Assembly: GCA_965261315.1 (NCBI GenBank)
Contig: CBDHDM010000039.1
Location: 124,001 to 188,000, forward strand
Direction: 5' to 3'
Length of the DNA: 64,000 nt
Source of the DNA: Endozoicomonas sp965261315
GTDB taxonomy: Bacteria > Pseudomonadota > Gammaproteobacteria > Pseudomonadales > Endozoicomonadaceae
Under the pieces are notes generated by a model that made no database searches, was not told the DNA's origin, and worked only from the letters and a program-made list of their open reading frames with translations. The stretch's first letter is position 1; each line of letters starts with the position of its first letter. Made by a program: the position numbers and the translations under genes. This document shows, one piece after another, positions 47,340 to 56,412 of this stretch.

Positions 47340-48991
47340 TCAGGAGATTAATGCCTCTCCCCTGCTTTGCTTGTCCAGCCAGGAATGAACGATATCGATG
47401 ATAAATTCGATCTGACTGTCTGATTGAACAAAGGCTGGCCCCCGGTCCTTTCTTCCTTGTTGGATCGCTTTAAATACCGCTGTATCCAGTTCCGTCTGAT
47501 TTTTATATTTTCCGGACTGTATGTTCTGGTACATTTCACTTAACACGATGAGCGTTCCGGTTCTACCTACGCCAGCAGTACAGTGTACCAGTGTGTTACC
47601 AGTATAATCTGGGCCTTTTTGATGAGTATGCAGTGCTTTTATATACTTGAGTAGCGAGTTTTTACCTTTGTTTTCACTGGGCACGAGTTTTTACCTTTGT
47701 TTTCACTGGGCACTCCGTGATCCGGCCACTCGGTATAATTGTATCTTCGTACCATCCTGGTTTTGCCACTCGTATCGGTAACCCGGTACCTTGTCTTTGT
47801 ATACCCATCCCCTTGCATTTGCCCGTTGAATGCTACTTTAATCCCATTCTCAAAGTTGATTTCTAACTTCTCTTTGGTTGGGTAGTATTCTGCAATAGGC
47901 CCTCCTTTGCGAAAGCCAAGCTTGTCATTATCGCCGGTCAAATCACAAATAATACTGCTGTTTGAGTCGATAGCTGATTGCCAAATATCCCCACCATAGC
48001 CTGTTTGAGGTGCCTGGATGGCTATGTAGTTAGTATTGTTTAAAGTGATTTTGTTGGCGGGGATATAACTGCCATCAATTTTTAACGCTGTTTTTTCCGG
48101 TAAAGGTACATTTCCTATGACCTGGTCTTTATAACCAAATCTTTTCCATCTTCCATTTTTAATATGATTACCTTTTATAGCCTGAAGACTCTCGTGAGCG
48201 AGTTGTTTATGTGCGTCTATATAGGATCCATTATTAATAAATTGAGTCACTTTTTTTGATAAAGACAGCGCTGTTTTCTCCCCTGGACTCAAATGCTCAC
48301 CAATGTCAGGTGAAACCCGAGATTGAGTTGCGCGAGGAATACTACGTCCTGTACCGCTATCAAGTCTGTTTGTAACACCTTGGTATAGTTGCTGTGTGCT
48401 CGATGAGCTGTGTTTAAGTGGCCTGGGAGGTAGTGGTGGTGGTGCAGCTGAATCTGAATCTGAATCTAAGGAGTCAAGTGACTCCGTACTGCCAGAAATA
48501 CTGCTGCCTTTGGCACTATCAAGACTTGACGTTGAGCCCCAGCCAGAATGCAATGTGTTCAAAGAGCTATTGCTACCAGAAATACTGTTGCCTTTGGCAC
48601 TATCAACACTGGTTGTTGAACCCCAGTCTGAGGGCTGTGAACTACTGCTATCAGCAAGGTGTTCATTAAGGAGTCGTATATCAGGCATACTGGCGTGTAT
48701 TCCTTCTGATGCCTTCCAGGCTGCGATGAGTTTTTGAGCCATTGCCGGTGATACTTTCCGATCCTTCAACCCCAGGGTTTCTACCGCTAAGTCAGAACCT
48801 TTGACCGGATTTTCCTGTTTGGTTTTTGAGTTGATCTTAGGCTTTTTTGCTGAAAACCTAACTTCCTTACCCTTAAAGTCTGCTACCAGTACTTCGTTCT
48901 CAGCACCTTTCCTGGATGCTAACTTATTGATTTGATTTACTTGAGATGCATTGAGTGATCCAATTCCGCCTCTGCTCATTGTGACTGTCAT
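47340..48991 (-). pseudogene. YopH/SptP-like protein tyrosine phosphatase, broken by a 29-bp tandem duplication
   Basis: The gene starts at ATG 48991 and the first frame runs 450 codons to 47639; the second frame (47684-47340) holds the active site. Residues 1-110 form an effector-like domain. Two 19-residue repeats lie at 122-140 and 150-168 (DWGSTTSVDSAKGNSISGS type), followed by a polyproline PPPLPPRP at 184-191 that fits a class II SH3 ligand. The PTP domain then begins. WPDHGVP is in the first frame; the P-loop HCTAGVGRTG is in the second. The frame is lost because 29 bp (47656-47684) are repeated at 47685-47713. Removing one copy restores a protein of about 530 aa. Confidence 0.82.
47656..47713. 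repeat. 29-bp perfect tandem duplication inside the phosphatase gene
   Basis: The unit begins GAGTTTTTACCTTTGTTTTC and ends ACTGGGCAC, at 47656-47684 and 47685-47713. Being 29 bases, it shifts the frame between the WPD loop and the catalytic P-loop. Confidence 0.95.
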
Positions 48992-49042
48992 CCTTGACCT
49001 TGAATTGATCTCTTAATTATAGCTTCGTATAGCTCTTTAATT

Positions 49043-49819
49043 TTATTTGTAATTAATGGATTGGGTTGTCAATAACAGGGCATTTTTAAAAATCTGCTCA
49101 ACTTCCGCCTGGGTTCCCTGTCTCGGGTTGGTTGCTGCGCAGGCATCCTTCAAAGCGTTAATCGCCATCTCTGGGATATCCTCAACTTTGGCGCCCAATT
49201 CCAAAAGGCTGGCAGGTACGCCAACGTCCAGCAACAGGCGACAAACTTCTTTAATACCGAGCACTGCTGCTTCGTGAGAACCAAGCCCATAAACATCACA
49301 GCCCAGATAGCGGGCAACATCAGAGAGCTTATCTGCAGATACGGGCAGATTGTAGGTCATCACATGGGGGAGCAGAATGGCATTGCAAATTCCGTGAGGC
49401 AGACTGTATTTCCCTCCCAGCTGATGAGCCATGGCATGAACATAGCCAAGGCCGCTGCTGTTAAAAGCCATACCTGCCATATATTGTGCATAAGCCATTT
49501 GCTCTCTGGCTTTTCGGTCAGTGCCATCTTTAACAGCACGGGGCAGATATTCGGCAACCAGCTTTATCGCCTTACTCGCTACTGCATCGGTGACAGGACT
49601 TGCGCTGGTTGACAGAAAAGCTTCAATGGCGTGAGTCAGGGCATCCATGCCGGTCGCGGCAGTAAGACCCGCAGGCATGCCGAGCATCAATTCCGGGTCA
49701 TTAATGGCAATGGCTGGCGTTACGTTCTGATCAACGATGGCCATTTTGATATGAGTCTGCTCATTGGTGATGATGCAGAACCGGGTCATCTCGGAAGCGG
49801 TACCTGCTGTGGTATTAGG
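49043..49819 (-). pseudogene. eutG: 3' half of a split EutG-like iron-dependent alcohol dehydrogenase
   Basis: About 257 codons. It opens with NTTAGTASEMTRFCI, the NAD/phosphate region, then the iron-binding residues in GMDALTHAIEAFLS and GYVHAMAHQLGGKYSLPHG. The rest of the catalytic domain is intact to the stop at 49043. The 5' half lies 2.27 kb away at 52071-52706 and ends at the matching residue (PLVA), so the gene was split by an insertion. In ethanolamine use, EutG reduces acetaldehyde to ethanol with NADH. An ATG inside this piece (49789) could start only a non-functional fragment. Confidence 0.85.
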
Positions 49820-49995
49820 TGCTCAAAGGAGGCGCTGAATTGACCTTTGAGCAAGGAGAAATTATGAAGTTGGGGTCGGGGGATTACGTGAATATTCCAG
49901 CTCATACCAAACACAAGGTGAGCTGGACAGATCCTGCCTGTGAGACGGTCTGGTTGGCGGTGTTCTATCGGGAGGATTCCGGGAGTGTGAACTGA
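49819..49995 (+). pseudogene. 3' fragment of a cupin-domain gene
   Basis: 58 codons: VLKGGAELTFEQGEIMKLGS, then GDYVNIPAHTKHKVSWTD and TVWLAVFYRED before TGA at 49993-49995. This is the second half of a small cupin, with the conserved G-D-x-x-x-I-P-A-H-x-x-H motif. Its 5' end is missing at the junction with eutG, so it was carried in as the edge of the inserted segment. Confidence 0.75.
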
Positions 49996-50150
49996 GGCAG
50001 TCACTGTGTGATGTTCCCTGGGGTGTTTTTTTATTCTTCTTCTATTCTGTCTTGCCAGCATGACTAACTGCGCTGCCATACTTATCCAGCCATGTCTGGG
50101 ATATTTTTGTGGGCGGCTGTCAAAGCACAAAGCAAAAAAGGTAGGAAGTT

Positions 50151-51053
50151 ATGAATACAGATCAGAGGGTTGGTACAAGCCAGATCGGCGCATCAGATCG
50201 TGAATCTGGCTCGGAGGTTACTCCTGAAAAGAGAGAGCAACAGGCTGTTCTGGGCAGGCATACAGTCAACCGGACCGACGTCTCGGCTCTCGACCTCATC
50301 GGCATCGGGATTATGGGCGGTGTTGCGGGAGCCGCTGTCGGGGGGATTGCCAAGGCTGTTGCCGGTTGTTCATGGAAAACAGTGGCATGGATTGGAGGCG
50401 CTGGAGTGACCGCATTCGTCCTGGGAACTCATGCCTCTGTCCGGCCAATGACACCACTGGAACATGCGAAACAGGAGTTGGTAGAGGTCGGAAAGGATAA
50501 AGGACGTTTGCTGGAGAGGGAGCTGGATAATCCACATTACCAGTTTACCGGCAAAGAGATTTACACCATCAAACTTCTGTCTGAGAAATACAAGGAGTCC
50601 TGCGAGACCATATCGCTTTTGTGGTCTGGCATCTACTCACCGACGTTCAGAGGGGATTTTCTGGCATTTCTACAGGAAATTCTTGTTGCCCTTTGTAAAC
50701 ACCGCCTTGGTAAGGATGACATTATCATGATCATCGAAAAAATGGAGGATACCAACTCGCAGGACGAGGCTATGGCACTACCCGAGTTTCAAAGGCTGCC
50801 TATCTCGACAGACACTTACACCAACGCCCGTGAAGAGCTGGCCAGGGTCATGTTTACCTATTCCAGAATCCTGCTGGCAGCCAATGATGATCCCAGGGGG
50901 GTGACAGCTTACGACCTCTACCAGAACCTGTGCCGGGAGAAATATGCCGACTTCAAGGCGCGTATTGAAGCAGACGAGAGCAGACTGGAGAACGATATTC
51001 GTATTCTGCAAGCCATGGCTGAGCAGCAAAGTCGATCCGCAGGCCTCTCGTAA
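50151..51053 (+). CDS. Unknown protein A of a tandem paralogous pair
   Basis: 300 aa, no recognised family. An Arg/Glu-rich N-terminus carries a conserved LGRHTV before two Gly/Ala-rich hydrophobic segments (about 46-72 and 76-94) around CSWKTVAW, likely a membrane hairpin. The rest is a helical domain beginning MTPLEHAKQEL and ending FKARIEADESRLENDIRILQ. It shares length, layout and many motifs with the next gene. Both also share about 85 bases of leader and an AAAAAAGGTAG ribosome site. The pair lies in the segment that split eutG. Confidence 0.75.
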   Translation: MNTDQRVGTSQIGASDRESGSEVTPEKREQQAVLGRHTVNRTDVSALDLIGIGIMGGVAGAAVGGIAKAVAGCSWKTVAWIGGAGVTAFVLGTHASVRPMTPLEHAKQELVEVGKDKGRLLERELDNPHYQFTGKEIYTIKLLSEKYKESCETISLLWSGIYSPTFRGDFLAFLQEILVALCKHRLGKDDIIMIIEKMEDTNSQDEAMALPEFQRLPISTDTYTNAREELARVMFTYSRILLAANDDPRGVTAYDLYQNLCREKYADFKARIEADESRLENDIRILQAMAEQQSRSAGLS

Positions 51054-51141
51054 AGCAGGACTAACCGCGTTGTTATACCTATCCTGCCATACCTGAGATA
51101 TTTTTGTGGATGTCTGTTAACGCAAAAAAAGGTAGAAAGTT

Positions 51142-52044
51142 ATGGATGCAGCAGCAAGTAAAGCCGTTAAAGTTGTGGGCCCATTGTTAGCCAGTGCCGC
51201 AGATCGTGATAACAATAAAGCGATTACTGCCCGAAGAGAGGCCGAAGAGAGACAGGCTGCTTTGGGACGGCACACGGTCGATCAGCGGAATGTATCGACA
51301 GGCTACCTCGTAGGTATGGGGGCTGTCGGTGGCGTCGCAAGCGCAGCTCTTGCCAGCGCTGCCGGGTGTACATGGAAGACCGTCGCGCTGTCAGGTGCTG
51401 CCGGGGCAAGCATTCTTGCACTGGGCGCCCATACCCATGCTGAACGGATGACGCCACTGGAGCATGCGCAATATGAGCTGGCGCAGACCAGGGCAGATAA
51501 AGAGTACTTATTGGCGAAGCAGGCAGAGATGGAAAAACCTGATTATCGTCTTAGCGGTGATGAAATCATGACCGTAAGGCAGATGGCCAATAAATATGAT
51601 GAGTCCTATGACTCCCTATGGATCTTGTGGGCAGGGCTTTTCTCGCCATATTACCGGAATAATGAGAAGGAATTTCTGAAGGAGATTCATCGAACGCTCA
51701 ACGAGCGCGGCGTCAGCATGGATCAGATTGTCGATGTTGTCCGCAGCATGACCGACCTGAAGACCATTAAAGAGGCAAGGGCATTACGCAACTTTCGAAA
51801 TCTGACTGCTGACCTGCATATGTCGGAAACAGCCAAGGATGAGCTTGTGGAGATAATGTTTGCGTATAACAAAATAATTATGGCCGAGCAGGGGTATGCG
51901 GGAGGCCTTTCGACAGAGTCACTTTACCAGAGCCGGTGCCAGGAGAAACTCGATCACTTCAAGGCTCGTCTGGATAAAGATGAGCGGAGGCTTGAGAGCG
52001 ACATTCGCATTTTGCAGGCTATGGCCGAACAGCAGAAACAGTAA
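51142..52044 (+). CDS. Unknown protein B of a tandem paralogous pair
   Basis: 300 aa, the same length as protein A. Matching blocks include LGRHTVDQRNVSTGYLVGMG, CTWKTVALSGAAGAS, ERMTPLEHAQYELAQ and the C-terminal ESDIRILQAMAEQQ. The two Gly/Ala-rich segments again suggest a membrane hairpin followed by a helical domain. Protein A and B probably arose by duplication of a unit including the promoter region. Function unknown; a membrane-active or host-directed role is only speculation. Confidence 0.75.
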   Translation: MDAAASKAVKVVGPLLASAADRDNNKAITARREAEERQAALGRHTVDQRNVSTGYLVGMGAVGGVASAALASAAGCTWKTVALSGAAGASILALGAHTHAERMTPLEHAQYELAQTRADKEYLLAKQAEMEKPDYRLSGDEIMTVRQMANKYDESYDSLWILWAGLFSPYYRNNEKEFLKEIHRTLNERGVSMDQIVDVVRSMTDLKTIKEARALRNFRNLTADLHMSETAKDELVEIMFAYNKIIMAEQGYAGGLSTESLYQSRCQEKLDHFKARLDKDERRLESDIRILQAMAEQQKQ

Positions 52045-52070
52045 CAGAAAACTTGTCTGTCAACCCTGCC

Positions 52071-52706
52071 TCAGTTATCCGTTGTGGCAACCAGAGGCAG
52101 GCAGGGGTTTGTGGACTTATCCACACCTTCGTAATCTTTGATTTCCCCGCCATTGGTAGCCAGCAGGGCAATGGCTTTGGCGCAGTCGTGAGGTGAACCA
52201 CCGCCCAGTGAAACAACAGTGTCACACTGATGGCTGTTGAGCATGACCAGACCTTCGCTGACATTGGCTGCAGTCGGATTAGGCAGGGTGCCATCATAGA
52301 TCACAGCATCAATGCCTTGGGCAACAAAGCGATCCGTAACCGAGCTCACCAACCCTGTTTTATTCAGCACTGCATCGGTGACAACCAGCACCTTTTTACA
52401 ATTAAGCGCCTTCAGTCGTTCGATACCCTGGTTCAGACACCCAAAGCCCAGCAGGCTCTGGCGGGGCATTATAAATTCGTGTCCAGCAGGTGATGCTGAC
52501 GAAGGAGCTTCTGTGGTTGCTTTCTGCTGGTTCTGGCTAACTATTTCATTACTGTTGCAATCAGCTTCATCACGAATGATTTTGATGCCCAGATCCCGCG
52601 CCTTGTCCAAAGCTCCCGGCGACAGAATGAAACCGGGCTGTAGGTAGAGCTGATCCCCCTGGCAGAATGACTGCAGGTTTAACTCTCTGATTAACTGCTT
52701 TTTCAC
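52071..52706 (-). pseudogene. eutG: 5' half of the split EutG-like dehydrogenase, with an N-terminal EutT-like extension
   Basis: Starts at GTG 52706 with a GAAGG ribosome site; an upstream ATG at 52805 lies inside the adenosyltransferase gene. Residues 1-50 (LNLQSFCQGDQLYLQPG, then ILSPGALDKARDLGIKII) resemble the N-terminal segment seen in EutT-type ethanolamine proteins, which is not usual in EutG. After a Ser/Gln/Ala linker, the dehydrogenase starts (HEFIMPRQSLLGFGCLNQG) and has the NAD motif VSLGGGSPHDCAKAIALLA. It ends at PLVA, where the insertion breaks it. The missing part is at 49043-49819. Confidence 0.8.
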
Positions 52707-52728
52707 AGTGTGGCCTTCAAATGTATGA

Positions 52729-53313
52729 CTAAATCTTTTGCTTCTCTGACTGCTGCCAGAGCACCTCGCCACCGGACTGCCTGGCAACCACTCTGGCCAG
52801 TACAAACATCAGATCTGACAGTCGGTTCAGATACTGCATCAGTGGAGGGTTGATCTCTTCGCCCGCTTCTTTAGCGGCTATTACTCTGCGCTCTGCCCTG
52901 CGGGAAATGGTTCTGGCCATATGGCAGTAACAGGCCAGACGGGATCCGCCGGGTAAAATAAAATTCTTCAGAACAGGCAGCTGGTCATTAAATTCGTCCA
53001 GTGTATTTTCAAGCTCAGTAACAAAGGATTCCTGAATTAACTGGTAACCAGGCATGGCCAACTCGCCACCCAGGTCAAACAGCCGGTGCTGGATATTTTC
53101 CAATGGTTTCTGAAGCCGATGGCGCATGAGTTGAGCCTCTTTCAGCTCACTGATTAGCAGCCCCATCCAGGTATTCAGTTCATCAACTGCGCCAATCGCT
53201 TCAATACGCTCATGCGTTTTCGATACACGTCGTTGGTCACCCAGTCCGGTAGTGCCTTTATCTCCGGTACGCGTGTAAATTTTGGACAGCCGATTATGTT
53301 CCTGCTCAGACAT
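52729..53313 (-). CDS. PduO-type cob(I)yrinic acid a,c-diamide adenosyltransferase
   Basis: 194 aa from ATG 53313, with GAGGTTC as ribosome site. The family motifs are IYTRTGDKGTTGLGDQRR (ATP-binding), EAIGAVDELNTWMGL, FILPGGSRLACYCHMART and RRAERRVIAA near the C-terminus. It converts cob(I)alamin and ATP to adenosylcobalamin, the cofactor of ethanolamine ammonia-lyase. The frame is intact and lies between eutA and eutG in the same orientation. Confidence 0.94.
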   Translation of the reverse strand: MSEQEHNRLSKIYTRTGDKGTTGLGDQRRVSKTHERIEAIGAVDELNTWMGLLISELKEAQLMRHRLQKPLENIQHRLFDLGGELAMPGYQLIQESFVTELENTLDEFNDQLPVLKNFILPGGSRLACYCHMARTISRRAERRVIAAKEAGEEINPPLMQYLNRLSDLMFVLARVVARQSGGEVLWQQSEKQKI

Positions 53314-53323
53314 CAGATGAACC

Positions 53324-54766
53324 TCAATAACCAAACACCAGTGTTTTCACGATAACGGGCAGAACTTTGCCATCCGCCAGAGGCTTGCCAATATCGATGT
53401 AGTCACCGTCTTTGACACTGATGCTGTCGATACAAATGACGTCTTTGCTGTATTTCAGCTTCGCCTCAATGCTCTGTCCCAGTACTTTGCCAAAGTCTTC
53501 TTCGACAATCACAATCAGTGGCTGGGGTAACTTAATCATTACGCCCATGCCCTGGATGATGATATCAGCCAGCTCCTGAACGTACTGGAAATCTGGGTTT
53601 CTGGGCCCTTTCAGTGCCAGGGCAACGTGTTGCGCACCGGTTTCAAGGTCAAACCAGGACAGTTTTTCGTGGATGGTTTTTGCCAGTTCACTGGCTGGCA
53701 GCGCCTCATCTTTGAGAGAAAGCCTCAATGCCGGAACGTTTTTAATGGGAAAGACATCACGGGAAAAATTGATGGTGCTGCCACTGATATCCGTGGCATG
53801 AGAACCTGCACCAATCACCGTCGCACGAATGGTTTCCACCGCATCAAAAACAGAAATCTGTTTGAACAGTGACGATTGACGTATAGCTTTACCCAGCAGT
53901 ACGCCTAAATCACCGTATTGATAGTCGGAGGCAGAAGGCTCCTGATCATAGATATGAACGGCAACGCCACCGGAGAAGCAGATCTGATCCAGACGGTGGT
54001 TACGATGAAGGTCACTGGTGCCACGACCGATAAGAAATGCCGGGTCATCCGTCGCAGGCTTGAGACCCATTACCTCTTCGAGAATCTCAACCATTCGGTG
54101 AACGATCCGGTCAATCTGGCTTCGGCTCAGCAGGTCACCTACCTTAACCGACATGCCCATACGGCGAGTCATTTCCTGCCATTTTTCGGAAATGTAAGTA
54201 ACTTCAGTGCCGCCCTTTTCAAATTTTATCAGGCGGCCACCGATGTCCAGACAGGTGGTATCAATGACTTCACCAACATCATAAGTGGCGATATTGGTGG
54301 TGCCTCCGCCAATATCGAGATTGGACACAATACTGTTTTTGTCAAAGGACTGTTTTGCGGCACCGGCGCCTTTACCGGAGATAATACTCTCAAGATCCGG
54401 GCCTGCCGTGGCAACCACGAATTCACCGGCAAGAAGGCTCAATGCATCAGCAACCTGTCGTTCATTTTCCTTGCGGGCTGTCTCACCGGTGATGATGACT
54501 GCGCCAGTATCAATATCAGCGGCATTGACGCCAGCATTGATGAATTCCTGCTCCATCAGTCGCCTAACCTTATCGGCATCAATCATGGTAGGCGAAAGCA
54601 GTGGGGTGAAGTGAACCTGGCTGCGGTAAATAACCTGGCGATCAACTATTTCCACTTTGGGAATCATGGCTCCCGGGGAGACGTTCTCCAGGAACATCCG
54701 GGTAAAGACCAGCTGAGTGGTTGAGGTACCAATATCAATGCCGGCACTGAGAATTTCTTCGCGCAT
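53324..54766 (-). CDS. eutA: Ethanolamine ammonia-lyase reactivating factor EutA
   Basis: 480 aa. The actin/Hsp70-like ATPase fold shows GIDIGTSTTQLVF, NLDIGGGTTNIATYD and VIGAGSHATDISG. EutA removes damaged cobalamin from the ammonia-lyase so the enzyme can be recharged. The frame is intact. The start has GGAGCAG close by. It is followed by the adenosyltransferase with an 11-base gap; eutBC are not in this window. Confidence 0.94.
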   Translation of the reverse strand: MREEILSAGIDIGTSTTQLVFTRMFLENVSPGAMIPKVEIVDRQVIYRSQVHFTPLLSPTMIDADKVRRLMEQEFINAGVNAADIDTGAVIITGETARKENERQVADALSLLAGEFVVATAGPDLESIISGKGAGAAKQSFDKNSIVSNLDIGGGTTNIATYDVGEVIDTTCLDIGGRLIKFEKGGTEVTYISEKWQEMTRRMGMSVKVGDLLSRSQIDRIVHRMVEILEEVMGLKPATDDPAFLIGRGTSDLHRNHRLDQICFSGGVAVHIYDQEPSASDYQYGDLGVLLGKAIRQSSLFKQISVFDAVETIRATVIGAGSHATDISGSTINFSRDVFPIKNVPALRLSLKDEALPASELAKTIHEKLSWFDLETGAQHVALALKGPRNPDFQYVQELADIIIQGMGVMIKLPQPLIVIVEEDFGKVLGQSIEAKLKYSKDVICIDSISVKDGDYIDIGKPLADGKVLPVIVKTLVFGY

Positions 54767-54889
54767 GGCTGCTCCGGGTTAGAGGCATCTGCTTGAGTTT
54801 TTCTACGGTTTGGAAAGAAGCAGCAGAAAAACTGAAACAGACGAAATGAAAAAGAGTGCTGTCAGCGAGCTGACAGCACTCAATGGGGA

Positions 54890-55998
54890 TTAAGCATGCT
54901 TGGCTTTCAGTGAACTCTGCTTTTCAGCCATATCTCTGGTGACCAGAATGGCGATGATTACTGCAGTAACACCACCTACCAGCTTGCCAACGATCATGGC
55001 AGAAATCATTTCGCTGTTAACGGCGGCGGTATAACCCAGGTGATCACCCAGGGCAAAAGAAGCGCTGACGGCGAAGGCAACGTTGATGATTTTGCCGCGG
55101 TTGTCCATGTCCTTCATGATGTTGAACATGGCGATACTGTTTGCCAGTGTGGCCACCAGACCTGCAGCAGCGGTTTCACCCATGCCCATGGAACGACCAA
55201 CGGCCATCAGAGGCTTGTTGAACTTGGTGGTAATAAAGTGTACCAGTGGGAAGGCACCCGCCAGAACCATGGCAATATGGCCAACGGTAGAACACCATCA
55301 GAGAATGGAGCCATGCCAGGAATAACGACGAAACCGGTCAGGGCTTCAATCACGGCAGCAGCCAGGGCGGCAGTGATCAGAATAACCACACCCTTACCGA
55401 AAATTTCAAAGCCTCCGATCATTTTTTGTGGAGCCAGCTTCAGGCCAAGGGCGATAGCAGCCGCAACGATAATGACCGGAATCAGGTTAACAACAATGGT
55501 ACCGATACCCAGGCCAGCGATCAGGCCACCGACCAGCGCACCGACAGGTACAGTGGTCAAACCGATCAGTACACCACGAGCCAGATACTGTGTATCTTCT
55601 TTAGCGATAATGCCCAGTGCAACTGGAATGGTGAATACGATGGTTGGGCCCATCATAGCGCCGAGAATAAGGCCGGAGAAGTTGGCGATGACCGGGTTTG
55701 TGGTCATCTCTTTGGCCAGTGGGTAGCCACCCATGTCGTTCGCCAGAAGTGTTCCGGCAAACATGGCTGGATCAGCACCCAGAGCGTTATAGATTGGCGC
55801 CAGAACGGGGGTCAGAACGGTATTCAGTACGGGAGCCAGACAGATAACACCAATCATGGCCAGAGCCAGAGCACCCATGGCCATAAAGCCTTCTTCAAAC
55901 TTTTCGCCGTAGCCCCAGCGATTACCCAGAATTTTATCCACGGCGCCCAGCACCATGAACCCCACCATTATATAAAGAATAATGTCGTTGATACTCAT
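54890..55998 (-). pseudogene. eutH: Ethanolamine transporter EutH, frameshifted
   Basis: The first frame (55998-55207) covers the first seven or so membrane segments of EutH (MSINDIILYIMVGFMVLGAV start, GTLLANDMGGYPLAKEM). The second (55270-54890) holds the rest (VHFITTKFNKPLMAVGRSM, ASFALGDHLGYTA). The join is at GATGGTGTTCTACC on the - strand; adding one T (near 55291) gives the expected FSDGVSTVGHIAMVLAG. A single-base deletion therefore inactivates the inner-membrane ethanolamine carrier, unless it is a sequencing error. Confidence 0.88.
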
Positions 55999-56412
55999 AT
56001 CTTCCTCGCAACTGCGATTACTTTTGATTCTGAACTAGCAGCCGGAAGTTGGAGAAATCAGGTTATTTCCAGGCGGCGTATCAGTTGTGAGAAGGCTATC
56101 AGTGCAGGGAAGGTATGATGATGACCTGACGCAAGTCAGCAGGCTTTCACTTTGTTGACATTGGTCAATAAAAAAATGCTTCGGGTAAAGTGTTTTTTGA
56201 GGTGTGGAGCGATCATGACCTGAGGCAGTAAAATGGACAGTCTCTTATTTCAACAGTACCTGAGTTACTTCTGCCAGCTCATCGATGAGCTGAGTTCGGG
56301 AAACGCACAATATCTAATTCCAGCAGTACCCGCAGAATAGAACCTGTGATGGATCGTTTTTGTGTATCCAAACTGACAGTATCAGGTCTGGGTTGGTCTG
56401 AGGTTCTATTCA
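55999..56412. other. Region upstream of eutH, no supported gene
   Basis: 414 bases. It probably holds the eutH-eutA promoter on the - strand. A 35-codon frame at 56232-56339 (+) has no recognisable features. No terminator was seen. Confidence 0.4.

Noticed and set aside
53900..54760. Long + strand open frame opposite eutA
   Set aside because: It is a shadow of a high-GC coding strand; eutA has all family motifs.
55260..55310. Two overlapping membrane proteins instead of one broken eutH
   Set aside because: The joined frame restores the family sequence exactly with one T, so a frameshift is simpler.
46100..55998. Cobalamin riboswitch near the B12-related genes
   Set aside because: I looked for the conserved B12-box pattern upstream of the BtuF-like, adenosyltransferase and eutH genes and saw no convincing match.
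56232..56339. A 35-codon + strand frame upstream of eutH
   Set aside because: No homology recognised, and the stretch resembles nearby non-coding sequence.
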